Shown piece by piece: positions 28,174 through 37,971 of a stretch of 64,000 nucleotides of DNA (positions are counted from its first letter, which is position 1; the number at the start of each line of letters is the position of its first letter). Where the stretch lies: contig JAFNXN010000007.1 of the NCBI GenBank assembly GCA_017379015.1, positions 20,433-84,432 on the forward strand. The letters are read 5' to 3'. The notes under the pieces were generated by a model. That model made no database searches. It was not told where the DNA came from and worked only from the letters and a program-made list of their open reading frames with translations. Made by a program: the position numbers and the translations under genes. This DNA is from Alistipes sp. GTDB taxonomy: Bacteria; Bacteroidota; Bacteroidia; Bacteroidales; Rikenellaceae.

Positions 28174-29457
28174 ATGGACAACAAGGATTTAAAGTTCGAG
28201 ACTAGACAAATACACGGAGGCTATCACGTCGACTCATCACAGGCAAGAGGCATCGCCATACACCCTACGGCAGCATACCACTTCCCAACGTGCGAGTATG
28301 CCGCTAACCTCTTCACACTCAGCGAACCTGGATATATCTACACTCGTCTACACAACCCCACCACAGCGGCCTACGAAGAGCGTATAGCTGCACTCTATGG
28401 AGGTGTGGGTGCTCTGGCAACATCGTCGGGCATGTCGTCGATACTCCTTACGGTAACCGCGCTATGTAATCATGGCGAGAACATCGTTGCCTCGCCATAC
28501 CTCTACGGTGGAACACACAACCAGTTTGTCATATCGCTCAGAAACGTGGGTATCGAGTGTCGCTTGGCTAAGAGCGACTCGGCTGAGGACATGGCGGCTC
28601 TCGTAGATGAGAATACACGCGCTCTGTTTGTCGAGTCGATGGGCAACCCAACATGCCGAGTAGCCGACATCGAGGCACTTGCCAAGGTTGCACACAGCAA
28701 CAACATACCTCTTATTGTCGATAACACGTTTGGTGCAGGAGGCTACCTCTGTAACCCATTCGAGTGGGGAGCAGACATCATCACCGACTCGGCGACCAAG
28801 TGGATTAATGGTCATGGCACAGCCATGGGAGGCATCATCGTAGATAGCGGCAACTTCGACTGGAGAGCATCGGGCAAGTTCCCACAGATAGACGGACCAT
28901 CTGAGGGCTACCACGGTCTTAACCTCTGCGATGCGTTTGGCTCACAGGCATTCATCGTCAAGTGCAGAGTGGATGGCATGCGCGACTTTGGTTGCTGCCC
29001 CTCGCCCTTCGATGCTTATCTAATGCTCATCGGACTAGAGACCCTATCGCTACGTGTCAAGCACGAGGTAGAGTCGGCATACAAGCTTGCTGAATATTGC
29101 CGCCAGCACCCTAAGGTTGAGCGAGTTAGCTTTGTGGGCTTCGAGGACCACCCAAGCCACGAGCTAGCCAAGAAATACTATCGCTTCGGTGCATCGGCGG
29201 TGCTCACCATCGAGCTTAAGGGCGACCTTGAGTCGACTGTACGCTTTGTCGAGAGCCTCAAGCTATCTGGCAACATGACGATGATTGGCGACTCAATATC
29301 GGTTGTTACTCACCCCGCCTCGACCACTCATAAGCAGCTCTCGGATGAGGCTAAGCGCGCTGCAGGCATAACTCCAACGCTGCTACGCATATCACTAGGA
29401 TTGGAGAATGTCGAGGACATCATCGCCGACTACGAGCAGGCACTTAACAACATCTAA
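28174..29457 (+). CDS. metY: O-acetylhomoserine sulfhydrylase (aminocarboxypropyltransferase)
   Basis: A 427-residue PLP enzyme of the Cys/Met metabolism family that makes homocysteine from O-acetylhomoserine and sulfide. It shows the family start FETRQIHGGYHVD, the substrate/PLP segment YTRLHNPTTAAYEERIAALYGG, the PLP-binding lysine in SATKWINGHGTAMGG, and the C-terminal SLGLENVEDIIADY. It is the first structural gene after the Met-rich leader. metX, which supplies its substrate, begins 2 bp after its stop codon. Confidence 0.95.
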   Translation: MDNKDLKFETRQIHGGYHVDSSQARGIAIHPTAAYHFPTCEYAANLFTLSEPGYIYTRLHNPTTAAYEERIAALYGGVGALATSSGMSSILLTVTALCNHGENIVASPYLYGGTHNQFVISLRNVGIECRLAKSDSAEDMAALVDENTRALFVESMGNPTCRVADIEALAKVAHSNNIPLIVDNTFGAGGYLCNPFEWGADIITDSATKWINGHGTAMGGIIVDSGNFDWRASGKFPQIDGPSEGYHGLNLCDAFGSQAFIVKCRVDGMRDFGCCPSPFDAYLMLIGLETLSLRVKHEVESAYKLAEYCRQHPKVERVSFVGFEDHPSHELAKKYYRFGASAVLTIELKGDLESTVRFVESLKLSGNMTMIGDSISVVTHPASTTHKQLSDEAKRAAGITPTLLRISLGLENVEDIIADYEQALNNI

Positions 29458-29459
29458 CC

Positions 29460-30476
29460 ATGGCACAAGTATATCACCATAGAGCACCTATAACACTCGA
29501 ATCGGGGGAGGTACTGCCAGAGTTGGAGATCGCCTACGACACCTTTGGCACTCTCAACGAGGCAAAGGATAACGTCATCTGGGTATGTCACGCCCTCACG
29601 GCCAACTCTGATGTTGCCGACTGGTGGCCACATACTGTTGAGCGAGGCAAGTTTCTCGACCCAGAGCGATACTTTATCGTATGTGCCAACTTTCTCGGCT
29701 CGCACTATGGCACCACGTCGCCACTGTCGGTAAACCCCGCCACAGGCAAGAAGTACTATTACGACTTTCCTCGCATCAGCGTGCGCGACATGGTGCAATG
29801 CCACAAACTGCTTGCCAAGACACTGGGCATCGAACGTGTTAAGCTACTCATAGGCAGCTCGATAGGCGGTTTTCAGTGCATGGAGTGGGCAATCAGCGAG
29901 CCTCGCTTCATGGAGCGTTTGGCACTTATCGCCACCACATGTTGCTCGGAGCCATGGGCAGCAGCCTTCAACGAGTCACAACGCATGGCGATACGCCTTG
30001 ACCCTACATGGGGAGAGCTTCGTGACGATGCTGGCATAGATGGCATGGCAGTAGCACGCTCCATGGCCCTCATAAGCTACCGAGGAGGTGCTGCCTACAA
30101 CGCCACACAGCAGGACGAAGAGCTCAACGAAGCGTCGTTCGAGCGTCGCGCACACAGCTACCAACGCTACCAGGGCGAGAAGCTACGCCGCAGGTTTAAC
30201 GCCATCTCCTACTACCGACTATCTGAGGCTGTCGACTCGCACAACATAGCACGCCATAGAGGGAGCATAGCCGAGGCGTTACGATCAATCGAGGCACGCA
30301 CACTCATAGTTGCCATCTCCTCGGATATACTCTTTCCACCCGAGGCACACGACCCTATGCGTGAGCACATTGCGAACAACGAGTATCACCTCATAGAGTC
30401 GTCGTTTGGCCACGACGGATTTCTTGTCGAGCACGAGAAGCTAAACAGAATAATTGAGAATTTTATGAACAAATAA
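29460..30476 (+). CDS. metX: Homoserine O-acetyltransferase
   Basis: A 338-residue α/β-hydrolase-fold acyltransferase that makes O-acetylhomoserine. Visible are the nucleophile elbow IGSSIGGFQCMEWA, the early segment ITLESGEVLPELEIAYDTFG, WVCHALTANSDVADWW, and the acid/base pair in SSDILFPPEAH and SSFGHDGFLVEH. Compared with proteobacterial MetX (about 370-380 residues) it is short, as is usual in Bacteroidota. It is the second gene of the operon, and is followed by homoserine dehydrogenase after 12 bp. Confidence 0.94.
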   Translation: MAQVYHHRAPITLESGEVLPELEIAYDTFGTLNEAKDNVIWVCHALTANSDVADWWPHTVERGKFLDPERYFIVCANFLGSHYGTTSPLSVNPATGKKYYYDFPRISVRDMVQCHKLLAKTLGIERVKLLIGSSIGGFQCMEWAISEPRFMERLALIATTCCSEPWAAAFNESQRMAIRLDPTWGELRDDAGIDGMAVARSMALISYRGGAAYNATQQDEELNEASFERRAHSYQRYQGEKLRRRFNAISYYRLSEAVDSHNIARHRGSIAEALRSIEARTLIVAISSDILFPPEAHDPMREHIANNEYHLIESSFGHDGFLVEHEKLNRIIENFMNK

Positions 30477-30488
30477 ATATACCAAACT

Positions 30489-31670
30489 ATGAAAAATCTA
30501 AATATCGGACTCTTCGGCTTTGGTAACGTGGGACGCGGTCTATACGACGTACTACAGCGCATCAACTCCGACAACGTACACATCAAGCGCATCTGCGTGC
30601 GCAACATCGACAAGGAGCGTGGCATCAAGGCGCAGTTTACGGATAACCCAGACGAGATATTCAACGACAAGGATATAAACCTTATCGTCGAGGTTATCGA
30701 CGATGCTGAGGCTGCCTACGACATCGTCAAGCGCGCGCTCAAGAGCCGTATTCCAGTTGTTTCGGGCAACAAGAAGATGCTCGGTCACCACATTATTGAG
30801 CTTATCGACCTTCAGGAGCAGTACAACACTGCCCTACTCTACGACGCCTCAGCCTGTGGCTCGATACCCGTTATTCGCAACCTCGAGGAGTACTACGACA
30901 ACGATCTGCTATGCTCCGTGAAGGGTATCCTCAACGGCTCGTCGAACTTCATCCTCTCGAAGATCTTCAACGAGAAGATGGGCTACAAGGAGGCTCTTAA
31001 GCTGGCTCAGGATCTAGGCTTTGCCGAGAGCAACCCTACGCTCGACATCGACGGCTGGGACTCGCTCTACAAGCTAATCATCATCACTATGCACGCCTTT
31101 GGTGTCTACGTCGCTCCAGAGGAGATATTCACATACGGCATCTCAACGATGAATGACTCGGACATTCGCTTTGCCGAGGAGAAGGATCGCCGCATAAAGC
31201 TTGTGGCTCACGTCGAGAAGATCGACGACCGCCTTATCATGTGCGTAATACCGCAGCTCATCTCGCGCAACAAGTATATCTATAGCGTCGAGGACGAGTT
31301 CAACGGCGTGGTTATCAAGGGTCTGTTCTACGACAAGCAGTTTATGTTTGGTCGTGGTGCTGGTGGTCATCCTACAGGCTCGGCTGTGCTCAGCGACATT
31401 ACGGCATGTGCCTACAACTACCGCTACGAGTATAAGAAGCGTAACGACTCGGTGCTTCCACGCTACACCATGGAGCACACCTTCCGCGTCTACTTCCGCT
31501 ATAAGAGTGCCGAGCAGCGCAACTTGCTCAACTTCCTCAAGATCCGCGAGCAGTACACCTCGGACGAGTATAACTACATCGTAGGCGACGTTACGATAGC
31601 TAACCTCAAGGCTCATCAGGAGGAGCTACGCACGGCAGATTGCTTCGTAGCGGCATATCCGTTTGACTAG
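30489..31670 (+). CDS. hom: Homoserine dehydrogenase
   Basis: A 393-residue NAD(P)-dependent enzyme that reduces aspartate semialdehyde to homoserine, the substrate of MetX. The Rossmann motif is GLFGFGNVGRGL (about residues 7-18); the catalytic domain contains GILNGSSNFILSK, FAESNPTLDIDGWDSLYK and GRGAGGHPTGSAVLSDI. There is no fused aspartate kinase domain and only a short C-terminal region with no clear full ACT domain. Its place in a met operon suggests that this copy serves methionine synthesis; a second, kinase-fused copy (ThrA) for threonine would be expected elsewhere. Confidence 0.93.
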   Translation: MKNLNIGLFGFGNVGRGLYDVLQRINSDNVHIKRICVRNIDKERGIKAQFTDNPDEIFNDKDINLIVEVIDDAEAAYDIVKRALKSRIPVVSGNKKMLGHHIIELIDLQEQYNTALLYDASACGSIPVIRNLEEYYDNDLLCSVKGILNGSSNFILSKIFNEKMGYKEALKLAQDLGFAESNPTLDIDGWDSLYKLIIITMHAFGVYVAPEEIFTYGISTMNDSDIRFAEEKDRRIKLVAHVEKIDDRLIMCVIPQLISRNKYIYSVEDEFNGVVIKGLFYDKQFMFGRGAGGHPTGSAVLSDITACAYNYRYEYKKRNDSVLPRYTMEHTFRVYFRYKSAEQRNLLNFLKIREQYTSDEYNYIVGDVTIANLKAHQEELRTADCFVAAYPFD

Positions 31671-31689
31671 GCGGAAGTGTAAAACAAAT

Positions 31690-31721
31690 GGGGGTGACTA
31701 AAAAGTAAATTAGTCATCCCC
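31690..31721 (+). terminator. Hairpin after the methionine operon
   Basis: GGGGGTGACTA and TAGTCATCCCC form an 11-bp stem 20 bp after the hom stop. The same hairpin in variant form is at about 15279-15308, where it also precedes the dispersed element. Confidence 0.65.
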
Positions 31722-31729
31722 ATATGTTT

Positions 31730-31856
31730 AGAAGTTGAAGAAAAAGATGTAGTTTTAGGCATGCGAAGCCCGAAAAACCGGAGTTTATTAAGCGTAAATG
31801 AGGATTTTGAGGGCAAGCATAACGACAAGATACACTTTTTATTCAGCTTCTGTTTT
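31730..31856. repeat. Dispersed intergenic element, copy 2
   Basis: The body runs from AGAAGTTGAAGAAAAAG to CTTTTTATTCAGC and contains TGAGGATTTTGAGGGC. It is about 75-80% identical by eye to 34032-34139 and lies between convergent genes, 9 bp from the stop of the minus-strand gene. Confidence 0.75.
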
Positions 31857-31864
31857 TTAGGCTA

Positions 31865-32545
31865 CTACCTCTTTCTATCAAGCGCATCCTCAGCCGACAT
31901 CGTCGTGATGAGCACAACGCCATTCACACCCCTGAAGCCATACATGTTGGAGCCCTTGATGATCTCCACAGACTTTACGTCGTAGAGGTTGATAAGCTCG
32001 GGGCGAGTCTCCATGCCATCGCATAGCACCAACACCGCCGAGGAGCTACCCAGCGAGTTTTGGGTAAGTAGGCAGAGTTCTCCGTTGATATATCTTAGAC
32101 CTGGATAGCACATCTGAATAGCCTCAATAATGCCCTTTGCCCCCGTAGCACGAAGCCTATCGCCCGATATTCCCGAGGAGTAGTCCGTCGACTCACGACG
32201 CTTGACATAGCCATAGCCATAGTTCATCAGCTCCTCAGACTCGGTAGCCTCGTGGCTAAATTCGCTAATATTCAGACGTATATCGATGCTACGTCGCCCC
32301 GCCACATCAATACGCAACGTGTCGCGCTTATAGATCACAAGTAGAATATCATCTGCCTCAATGTCGGTAAGACCAAAGCGACCCTTGCCATCCGATATGG
32401 TCTGCTTATTGCGACCCTCGACGACAACACGTGCACGGATACCCTTGCCATCCTCACGCGTGATACGTCCGTTGAATGGTTGCTGAGCACTCAGGCTCGA
32501 AACAACAACAACAAGAGAGATCAGAAGAGTATATAATCTTCGCAT
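31865..32545 (-). CDS. Plug-only TonB-receptor-like protein with carboxypeptidase-regulatory-like domain
   Basis: A 226-residue exported protein with a signal peptide (cleavage near SLSAQQ, residue 20). Residues of about 23-95 form a CarboxypepD_reg-like beta domain (FNGRITREDGKGIRARVVVEG). Residues of about 125-215 match the end of a TonB receptor plug: DGMETRPELINLYDVKSVEI followed by KGSNMYGFRGVNGVVLITT. No beta-barrel follows; the frame ends 12 codons later, and the downstream DNA is the dispersed repeat and not a decayed barrel. It could be a stand-alone plug-like periplasmic protein or a receptor truncated long ago. The reading frame is intact, with normal codon use. The function is unknown. 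Confidence 0.75.
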   Translation of the reverse strand: MRRLYTLLISLVVVVSSLSAQQPFNGRITREDGKGIRARVVVEGRNKQTISDGKGRFGLTDIEADDILLVIYKRDTLRIDVAGRRSIDIRLNISEFSHEATESEELMNYGYGYVKRRESTDYSSGISGDRLRATGAKGIIEAIQMCYPGLRYINGELCLLTQNSLGSSSAVLVLCDGMETRPELINLYDVKSVEIIKGSNMYGFRGVNGVVLITTMSAEDALDRKR

Positions 32546-32621
32546 GGTTCAAAATGTTTTGATGCTTAACACGTGTAAAGTTAACTATAATTTTGCGAAA
32601 AATTGGAATAGTGTCATAAAA

Positions 32622-32654
32622 TTTGTTATTTCTTAAAATTATTTATTATCTTTG
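32622..32654 (+). promoter_or_regulatory. Promoter of phosphofructokinase
   Basis: TTTG (32622-32625), 21 nt, TATCTTTG (32647-32654), 43 bp before the start codon. Confidence 0.65.
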
Positions 32655-32697
32655 TGGTATAAAACTAAGAAACTTAATCAACTAAATATAACGCACT

Positions 32698-33930
32698 ATG
32701 AAAGAGGCTATTGCAATTCTCACCGGTGGCGGTCCTGCGCCTGGCATGAACACTGTTGTTGGCTCTGTTGCAAAGACATTCCTTGCTAAGGGCTATCGTG
32801 TTATTGGTCTACACTACGGCTACTCGGGTCTTTTCAACCCAAATCCACGCTACGAGGATCTCGATATGTTCCGCGTAGACTACATCTTCAATCAGGGTGG
32901 TTCGTACCTTACAATGAGCCGCTTCAAGCCTTCAAACGAGGACTTCGAGAAGAACTTCAACCTTGACTTCTTCAAGGAGAATAACATCAAGCTTCTCGTT
33001 ACCGTGGGTGGCGACGACACAGCGTCAACAGCTAACCGCATCGCTAAGTTCCTCGAGGCTAAGCAGTATCCTATTGCAAACATCCACGTTCCTAAGACCA
33101 TCGACAACGACCTTCCATTGCCCGCAGGTATGCCTACATTTGGCTACCAGTCAGCAAAGAATGCTGGTTCGGTGATCGGTCGTGCTGTATATAACGATGC
33201 TCGTACATCGGCTAACTGGTTTGTGGTAGCAGCCATGGGTCGCTCAGCAGGTCACCTTGCGTTCGGTATCGCTTCGGCTTGCCACTACCCTATGATCATC
33301 ATCCCTGAGATGTTCAACAAGACAAAGATCACTATCGACAAGATCGTGAGCCTCATCGTGTCGGCTATCGTTAAGCGTAAGCTCCTCAACATGGACTACG
33401 GCGCAGCGATGGTATCGGAGGGTGTATTCCACTCTCTTGACGAGGAGGAGATCCTAAAGTCAGGCATCCACTTCTCATACGACGACCACGGCCACCCAGA
33501 GCTTGGTAAGGTGTCGAAGGCTGAGATGTTCAACACTCTGCTTGAGAAGCGTTGCAAGGCACTCGGCCTTAAGGTTAAGTCGCGCCCAGTAGAGATTGGC
33601 TACGAGGTACGCTGCCAGACTCCTTGCGCCTTCGACCTTGTTTACTGCTCACAGCTCGGTATGGGTGTCTATAAGCTCTTCTCGGAGGGTAAGACAGGCT
33701 GTATGGTCTACATCAGCCAGGAGGGTTACGTATCGCCACTCTACCTCAAGGACTTGCAGGATCCTGAGACTGGCAAGATTCCACCACGCTTGGTTGACAT
33801 CAACGCCGATAAGATCCACCAGGTTATCGACAACCTTATGCACTACATCACCCCTGCCGACTACGAGGCAGCTAAGGCATACCTCCCAAATCCTGAGGAG
33901 TATGACTTTAAGAAGATCCTCGAGTGGTAA
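32698..33930 (+). CDS. 6-phosphofructokinase, probably PPi-dependent
   Basis: Phosphorylates fructose 6-phosphate in glycolysis. The 410-residue protein has GGGPAPGMN at residues 10-18, GGDD at 104-107 and PKTIDND at 132-138. In the PFK family, Asp as the second residue after GG in the phosphate-binding loop (GGDD rather than GGDG) together with Lys in PKTIDND is the mark of enzymes that use pyrophosphate, so the reaction may be reversible. Biochemical proof is not available from sequence alone, and some enzymes of this group use ATP. The gene is monocistronic with its own promoter and a strong terminator, and its codon use indicates high expression. Confidence 0.9.
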   Translation: MKEAIAILTGGGPAPGMNTVVGSVAKTFLAKGYRVIGLHYGYSGLFNPNPRYEDLDMFRVDYIFNQGGSYLTMSRFKPSNEDFEKNFNLDFFKENNIKLLVTVGGDDTASTANRIAKFLEAKQYPIANIHVPKTIDNDLPLPAGMPTFGYQSAKNAGSVIGRAVYNDARTSANWFVVAAMGRSAGHLAFGIASACHYPMIIIPEMFNKTKITIDKIVSLIVSAIVKRKLLNMDYGAAMVSEGVFHSLDEEEILKSGIHFSYDDHGHPELGKVSKAEMFNTLLEKRCKALGLKVKSRPVEIGYEVRCQTPCAFDLVYCSQLGMGVYKLFSEGKTGCMVYISQEGYVSPLYLKDLQDPETGKIPPRLVDINADKIHQVIDNLMHYITPADYEAAKAYLPNPEEYDFKKILEW

Positions 33931-33991
33931 TTTGTCGTGATAGTGGAGCTACTGCGCCACTTCAACTATTAGGCGAAAGGGAAATACTATA

Positions 33992-34021
33992 AAAGCGGGT
34001 ATTGTTTCTAATACCCGCTTT
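33992..34021 (+). terminator. Terminator of phosphofructokinase
   Basis: AAAGCGGGTATT and AATACCCGCTTT form a perfect 12-bp stem followed by TAGTTTT. Confidence 0.88.
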
Positions 34022-34031
34022 AGTTTTATGT

Positions 34032-34139
34032 GAATAAAAAGCTGTAGTTTAGGCTTGCGAAGCTCGAAAACCGCAGTTTACTGAAGCGTTAATGAGGATT
34101 TTGAGGGCGAGCGTAACTACAAAATAGACTTTTTATTCA
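34032..34139. repeat. Dispersed intergenic element, copy 3, with terminal inverted repeats
   Basis: TGAATAAAAAG at the left and CTTTTTATTCA at the right are perfect 11-bp inverted repeats. The body matches the copy at 31730-31856, including TGAGGATTTTGAGGGC. As there, it lies between a plus-strand terminator and the 3' end of a minus-strand gene (clpB). Confidence 0.8.
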
Positions 34140-34180
34140 GCATCAATACGCAAATAATTCTAAGCCAAGATAGGCTCAAA

Positions 34181-36772
34181 CTAATTGCTGAATACCAGGC
34201 CATCTGCATCTGCATCAATCCGAATAGGTGTCGAGCGGTTGACAGCACCAGCAAGGATACGTTTTGAAAGAGTGTTGACCACCTCACGTTGGATAGCACG
34301 TTTGATAGGACGTGCGCCGTAGATAGGGTCAAAACCAACGTCGGCAATATGGCGGCGTGCATCGGCTGTATAGATAAGCTCTATGCCATTCTCGCGCAAC
34401 ATACGCTGCACCTCACGAAGCTGGATATCGACGATCTTCTCGATAAAGCTTCTACCAAGAGGCTCAAACATCACGATCTCGTCGATACGGTTGATAAACT
34501 CGGGTTTTAGCTGCTGCTTCATAAGCTCGATGACCTCCTGCTTAACACTCTCGCGCACCTTGTGCGAAGAGTCATTACCCGCCTCGGCAAAGCGCTCAGC
34601 GATGATCGGCGAGCCGAGGTTCGAGGTCATGATAACTATGGTATTGCGAAAATCTACCGTGCGCCCCTTATTATCAGTGAGTCGACCATCGTCGAGCACC
34701 TGAAGCAAGATGTTGAAGACATCGGGGTGTGCCTTTTCGATCTCGTCGAGAAGCACCACAGAGTAGGGCTTACGGCGGACAGCCTCGGTAAGCTGACCAC
34801 CCTCGTCGTAGCCTACATATCCCGGAGGCGCTCCCACAAGGCGCGACACGGAGTGACGCTCCTGATACTCCGACATGTCGATACGCGTAAGCATCTGATC
34901 GTCATTGAACAGAAACTCGGCAAGTGCCTTAGCAAGCTCGGTCTTGCCAACACCCGTTGTGCCGAGGAAGATAAACGAACCTATAGGGCGACGAGCATCC
35001 GATAGCCCTGCGCGTGAGCGGCGCACAGCATCCGAGACCACCTCGATAGCCTCCTCCTGACCCACAACCCTACGTCGCAGCTCCTCCTCCATGTTGAGCA
35101 ACTTCTCGCGCTCTGAAGCCAACATACGCTTTACGGGTATACCCGTCCAGCGTGACACCACCTCGGCGATATCCTCCGAGTCTACCTCCTCCTTGATCAT
35201 CGCCGTATCGGAGATTAGTCGTAGCTCCTCCTCGAGGGTGGCTACACGCCTCTCGAGTTCAACGATGGTGCCATAGCGAAGCTCTGCCACACGACCATAA
35301 TCTCCCGCACGCTCCGCCTGCTGAGCCTCGATCTTTGCCTGCTCGATAGACTCCTTGGCATGTTGCAGCTCTGCGAGTCTATCGCGCTCCGACTGCCACT
35401 TAGCGCGTAGCTGCGCACACTCCGACTTACGATCCTCGATCTCGGCATCAAGACGCTCTATGCGCTCCTTGTCCTTTTCGCGACGTATCGCCTCGCGCTC
35501 GATCTCCAACTGGCGGATATGTCTATCGAGCTGGTCTATCTCCTCGGGCACGGAGTTCATCTCTAGACGCATACGTGCTGCCGCCTCATCAATGAGGTCT
35601 ATCGCCTTGTCGGGCAAGAAACGATCGGTAATATATCGGTGTGAGAGCTCTACCGAGGCAACAATAGCCTCATCCTTGATGCGCACGCGGTGGTGGTTTT
35701 CGTAGCGCTCCTTCAGACCTCGCATAATCGAGATGGCATCCTCCATCGTAGGCTCAGCCACCATTACCTTCTGGAAACGACGCTCCAGCGCCTTATCGTT
35801 CTCGAAGTACTTCTGATACTCATCCAACGTCGTAGCACCTATGGTACGTAGCTCACCACGTGCCAAGGCTGGCTTAAGGATATTGGCGGCATCCATCGCG
35901 CCATCTGACTTACCAGCACCCACAAGCGTATGTATCTCATCGATAAAGAGTAGTACACGACCCTCTGCCGAGATCACCTCGCGCACAACGCTCTTTAGTC
36001 GCTCCTCGAACTCTCCCTTGTACTTGGCTCCCGCGATGAGTGCTCCCATGTCGAGCGAGTAGATTATCTTGTCCTTAAGGTTTTCGGGGACATCGCCATC
36101 GACGATACGATGGGCAATACCCTCGGCAATAGCTGTCTTGCCGACACCCGCCTCACCTACAAGTATCGGATTATTCTTGGTGCGGCGCGAGAGTATCTGC
36201 AACACTCGACGTATCTCCTCGTCACGACCTATAACAGGGTCAAGACGCCCTGAGCGCGCCTCGACATTTAGGTTTACGGCATACTTGCCTAGGGCATCAA
36301 ACTCAACCTCCTCGGTTTGCGAATCAATGGTCTGACCCTTGCGAAACTCGCGTATCGCCTCGAGTAGCATATCTTCACTTATGCCCTCGCGCTTAAGGAT
36401 ATCGCGAGCCGAAGAGCGCTCGTGCGCCATGGCAGCAACGATATGCTCGACCGAGGCGTAGCGATCCGAGAGTTTGCGTGTGAGGTCTACCGCACGCTGA
36501 ATGAGCGCTGATGTCTCGCGCGAGAAGTAGACATTATCGTCCGATGTCTCGACACGTGGCAAACGCTTAATGGCATCTGTCACTTCGCGACGTATCGACT
36601 GAAGGTTACCACCCACACGACCAATAAGATAGCTCGCTACGGAGTTATCGTCGGCGGTAGCCACCTCGAGTATATGCAGCGGCTCGAGCGCCTGTTGCTT
36701 CTGCTGGCGCGCAGTGGCGATTGCACTCTGCAACAGCTCCTGCGCTTTGATTGTTAGTGTGTTAACGTTCAT
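34181..36772 (-). CDS. clpB: ATP-dependent disaggregase ClpB
   Basis: A hexameric Hsp100 chaperone that, with DnaK, recovers proteins from aggregates. From the chosen start (ATG at 36772, [15 protein letters not shown]) it has 863 residues: an N-terminal Clp_N repeat domain, AAA-1 with [13 protein letters not shown], the coiled-coil middle domain rich in Arg/Glu between about residues 405 and 525, and AAA-2 with [13 protein letters not shown] and [14 protein letters not shown]. The length is normal for ClpB and the middle domain excludes ClpA/ClpX. The open frame continues 57 codons upstream to 36943, but that extension lacks similarity to Clp proteins. No clear heat-shock operator was recognised upstream. 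Confidence 0.97.
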   Translation of the reverse strand: MNVNTLTIKAQELLQSAIATARQQKQQALEPLHILEVATADDNSVASYLIGRVGGNLQSIRREVTDAIKRLPRVETSDDNVYFSRETSALIQRAVDLTRKLSDRYASVEHIVAAMAHERSSARDILKREGISEDMLLEAIREFRKGQTIDSQTEEVEFDALGKYAVNLNVEARSGRLDPVIGRDEEIRRVLQILSRRTKNNPILVGEAGVGKTAIAEGIAHRIVDGDVPENLKDKIIYSLDMGALIAGAKYKGEFEERLKSVVREVISAEGRVLLFIDEIHTLVGAGKSDGAMDAANILKPALARGELRTIGATTLDEYQKYFENDKALERRFQKVMVAEPTMEDAISIMRGLKERYENHHRVRIKDEAIVASVELSHRYITDRFLPDKAIDLIDEAAARMRLEMNSVPEEIDQLDRHIRQLEIEREAIRREKDKERIERLDAEIEDRKSECAQLRAKWQSERDRLAELQHAKESIEQAKIEAQQAERAGDYGRVAELRYGTIVELERRVATLEEELRLISDTAMIKEEVDSEDIAEVVSRWTGIPVKRMLASEREKLLNMEEELRRRVVGQEEAIEVVSDAVRRSRAGLSDARRPIGSFIFLGTTGVGKTELAKALAEFLFNDDQMLTRIDMSEYQERHSVSRLVGAPPGYVGYDEGGQLTEAVRRKPYSVVLLDEIEKAHPDVFNILLQVLDDGRLTDNKGRTVDFRNTIVIMTSNLGSPIIAERFAEAGNDSSHKVRESVKQEVIELMKQQLKPEFINRIDEIVMFEPLGRSFIEKIVDIQLREVQRMLRENGIELIYTADARRHIADVGFDPIYGARPIKRAIQREVVNTLSKRILAGAVNRSTPIRIDADADGLVFSN

Positions 36773-36994
36773 ATTTCGTTTATTTAGCTTTTGACTATGG
36801 AGGCGACAAAACTCTTGCCAATCGAGAAAATAAGAAATTATGTCACTCGCGAACGACACCTCGACATGAGGGATAAGACACTGTACGCCAAATTGACGAC
36901 AATAAAATGCCACAATGTCATGGGAGTGGGTCGCATGTGACAAATGCGACGGAGCGAGGAGAATTCAGGGAGGGGGTTAGGAGGAGCAAACAAA

Positions 36995-37040
36995 TTAGGG
37001 GGATCAAGGAGTAAACCATCAACTCCCTAATCCCCCCTAG
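36995..37040 (-). terminator. Terminator of the lipoprotein at 37073
   Basis: TTAGGGGGAT (36995-37004) can pair with ATCCCCCCTAG-type sequence at 37030-37040, and AGGAGT with ACTCC. A short T run follows on the minus strand. The rest of the clpB upstream gap (36773-37072) shows no gene. Confidence 0.55.
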
Positions 37041-37072
37041 GCTCTAATCATAAACCCTGAAGGCAGACAACG

Positions 37073-37738
37073 CTACTTGGCTGACCACTCATCAAACAGA
37101 CGCTTCCACTCGGCTGGTGCGTCGCTATCGAGAGTAAATATATATACTATCCTTCTATCGGCATAGTTATCGTTCCATACATCATCAATACCGAGAATGC
37201 CATCAAAGATCACAACATTATCCTTGAAGTATATCACCTTTGCCTGATAAGTATAATCATGGCAGATGCTCTTGGAGTAGAGCGTAGCTGAAGCTATGTC
37301 GTAAGAGTAATCATACTCAAGGCAGAATTTCTCCATATCACCGAGATGGTTCACTAAATCACCATAGATATGGTAAACCTCGTCACCAAGCGCAAAGCCA
37401 TAGTAACATGGCATACCAGGCATATGAAAGTCATGCCACCCATTACCGGTGTCGAGGAATCTCGCTTTGAGGACTACACCACAAGAGGTAAGCGACTTGT
37501 AGAGAGCGTCAACGTCATACTCTTCGTTGCATAGCTCAAGGAGCTTGTCAACATTCTCACACGTAACGTTGTCAAAGTTAATCTTATCGCCATCCATCAA
37601 GTCTGAAACGAGTTCATCTTCGTGGGTGACATTACCGATATTATCGGTATTACCATCGTTCAAATTCAAATCTGAATCGCTATCGCATGCAACAACCATC
37701 ACTGATGCCGCGAACAAAATTGCAAATAACTTTTTCAT
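37073..37738 (-). CDS. Small acidic lipoprotein of unknown function
   Basis: A 221-residue lipoprotein. The start at 37738 (MKKLFAILFAASVMVVAC, Cys18) is chosen because it gives a normal lipoprotein signal; the frame extends 21 codons further. Mature residues begin with an Asp/Ser/Asn-rich linker (DSDSDLNLNDGN). The remainder is rich in Asp, Tyr and Cys, with segments like CGVVLKARFLDTGNGWHDFHMPGMPCYYG and ends with TLDSDAPAEWKRLFDEWSAK. I do not recognise the family. It is transcribed alone from a good promoter with a long leader of about 160 nt. Confidence 0.75.
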   Translation of the reverse strand: MKKLFAILFAASVMVVACDSDSDLNLNDGNTDNIGNVTHEDELVSDLMDGDKINFDNVTCENVDKLLELCNEEYDVDALYKSLTSCGVVLKARFLDTGNGWHDFHMPGMPCYYGFALGDEVYHIYGDLVNHLGDMEKFCLEYDYSYDIASATLYSKSICHDYTYQAKVIYFKDNVVIFDGILGIDDVWNDNYADRRIVYIFTLDSDAPAEWKRLFDEWSAK

Positions 37739-37904
37739 AATCATCAGTATATTAAAGGTTAACAAACAAATTAATAACAGTGATAGTTCTCTAAAGTACA
37801 CTCTGTTCCTAAACGGTAATTATACTACAAAATAGTGTGGAACAATCCATATATATATAATACATAGAAACACTCATGCGTACACTAGGAAACCTATTTA
37901 CCTA

Positions 37905-37935
37905 CAAAATTAGGTATTTAGATCGTATTTTCAAA
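37905..37935 (-). promoter_or_regulatory. Promoter of the lipoprotein at 37073
   Basis: Minus strand: TTTG (37932-37935), 19 nt, TAATTTTG (37905-37912). It predicts an RNA start near 37898 and a leader of about 160 nt before the chosen start codon. Confidence 0.68.
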
Positions 37936-37971
37936 ATTTTTGGATAAAAGTTTTTCATTGTGAGGGGTTGA

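Noticed and set aside
36773-36943. N-terminal extension of clpB
   Set aside because: The 57 extra codons have no similarity to Clp N-domains, and a normal ClpB start is at 36772.
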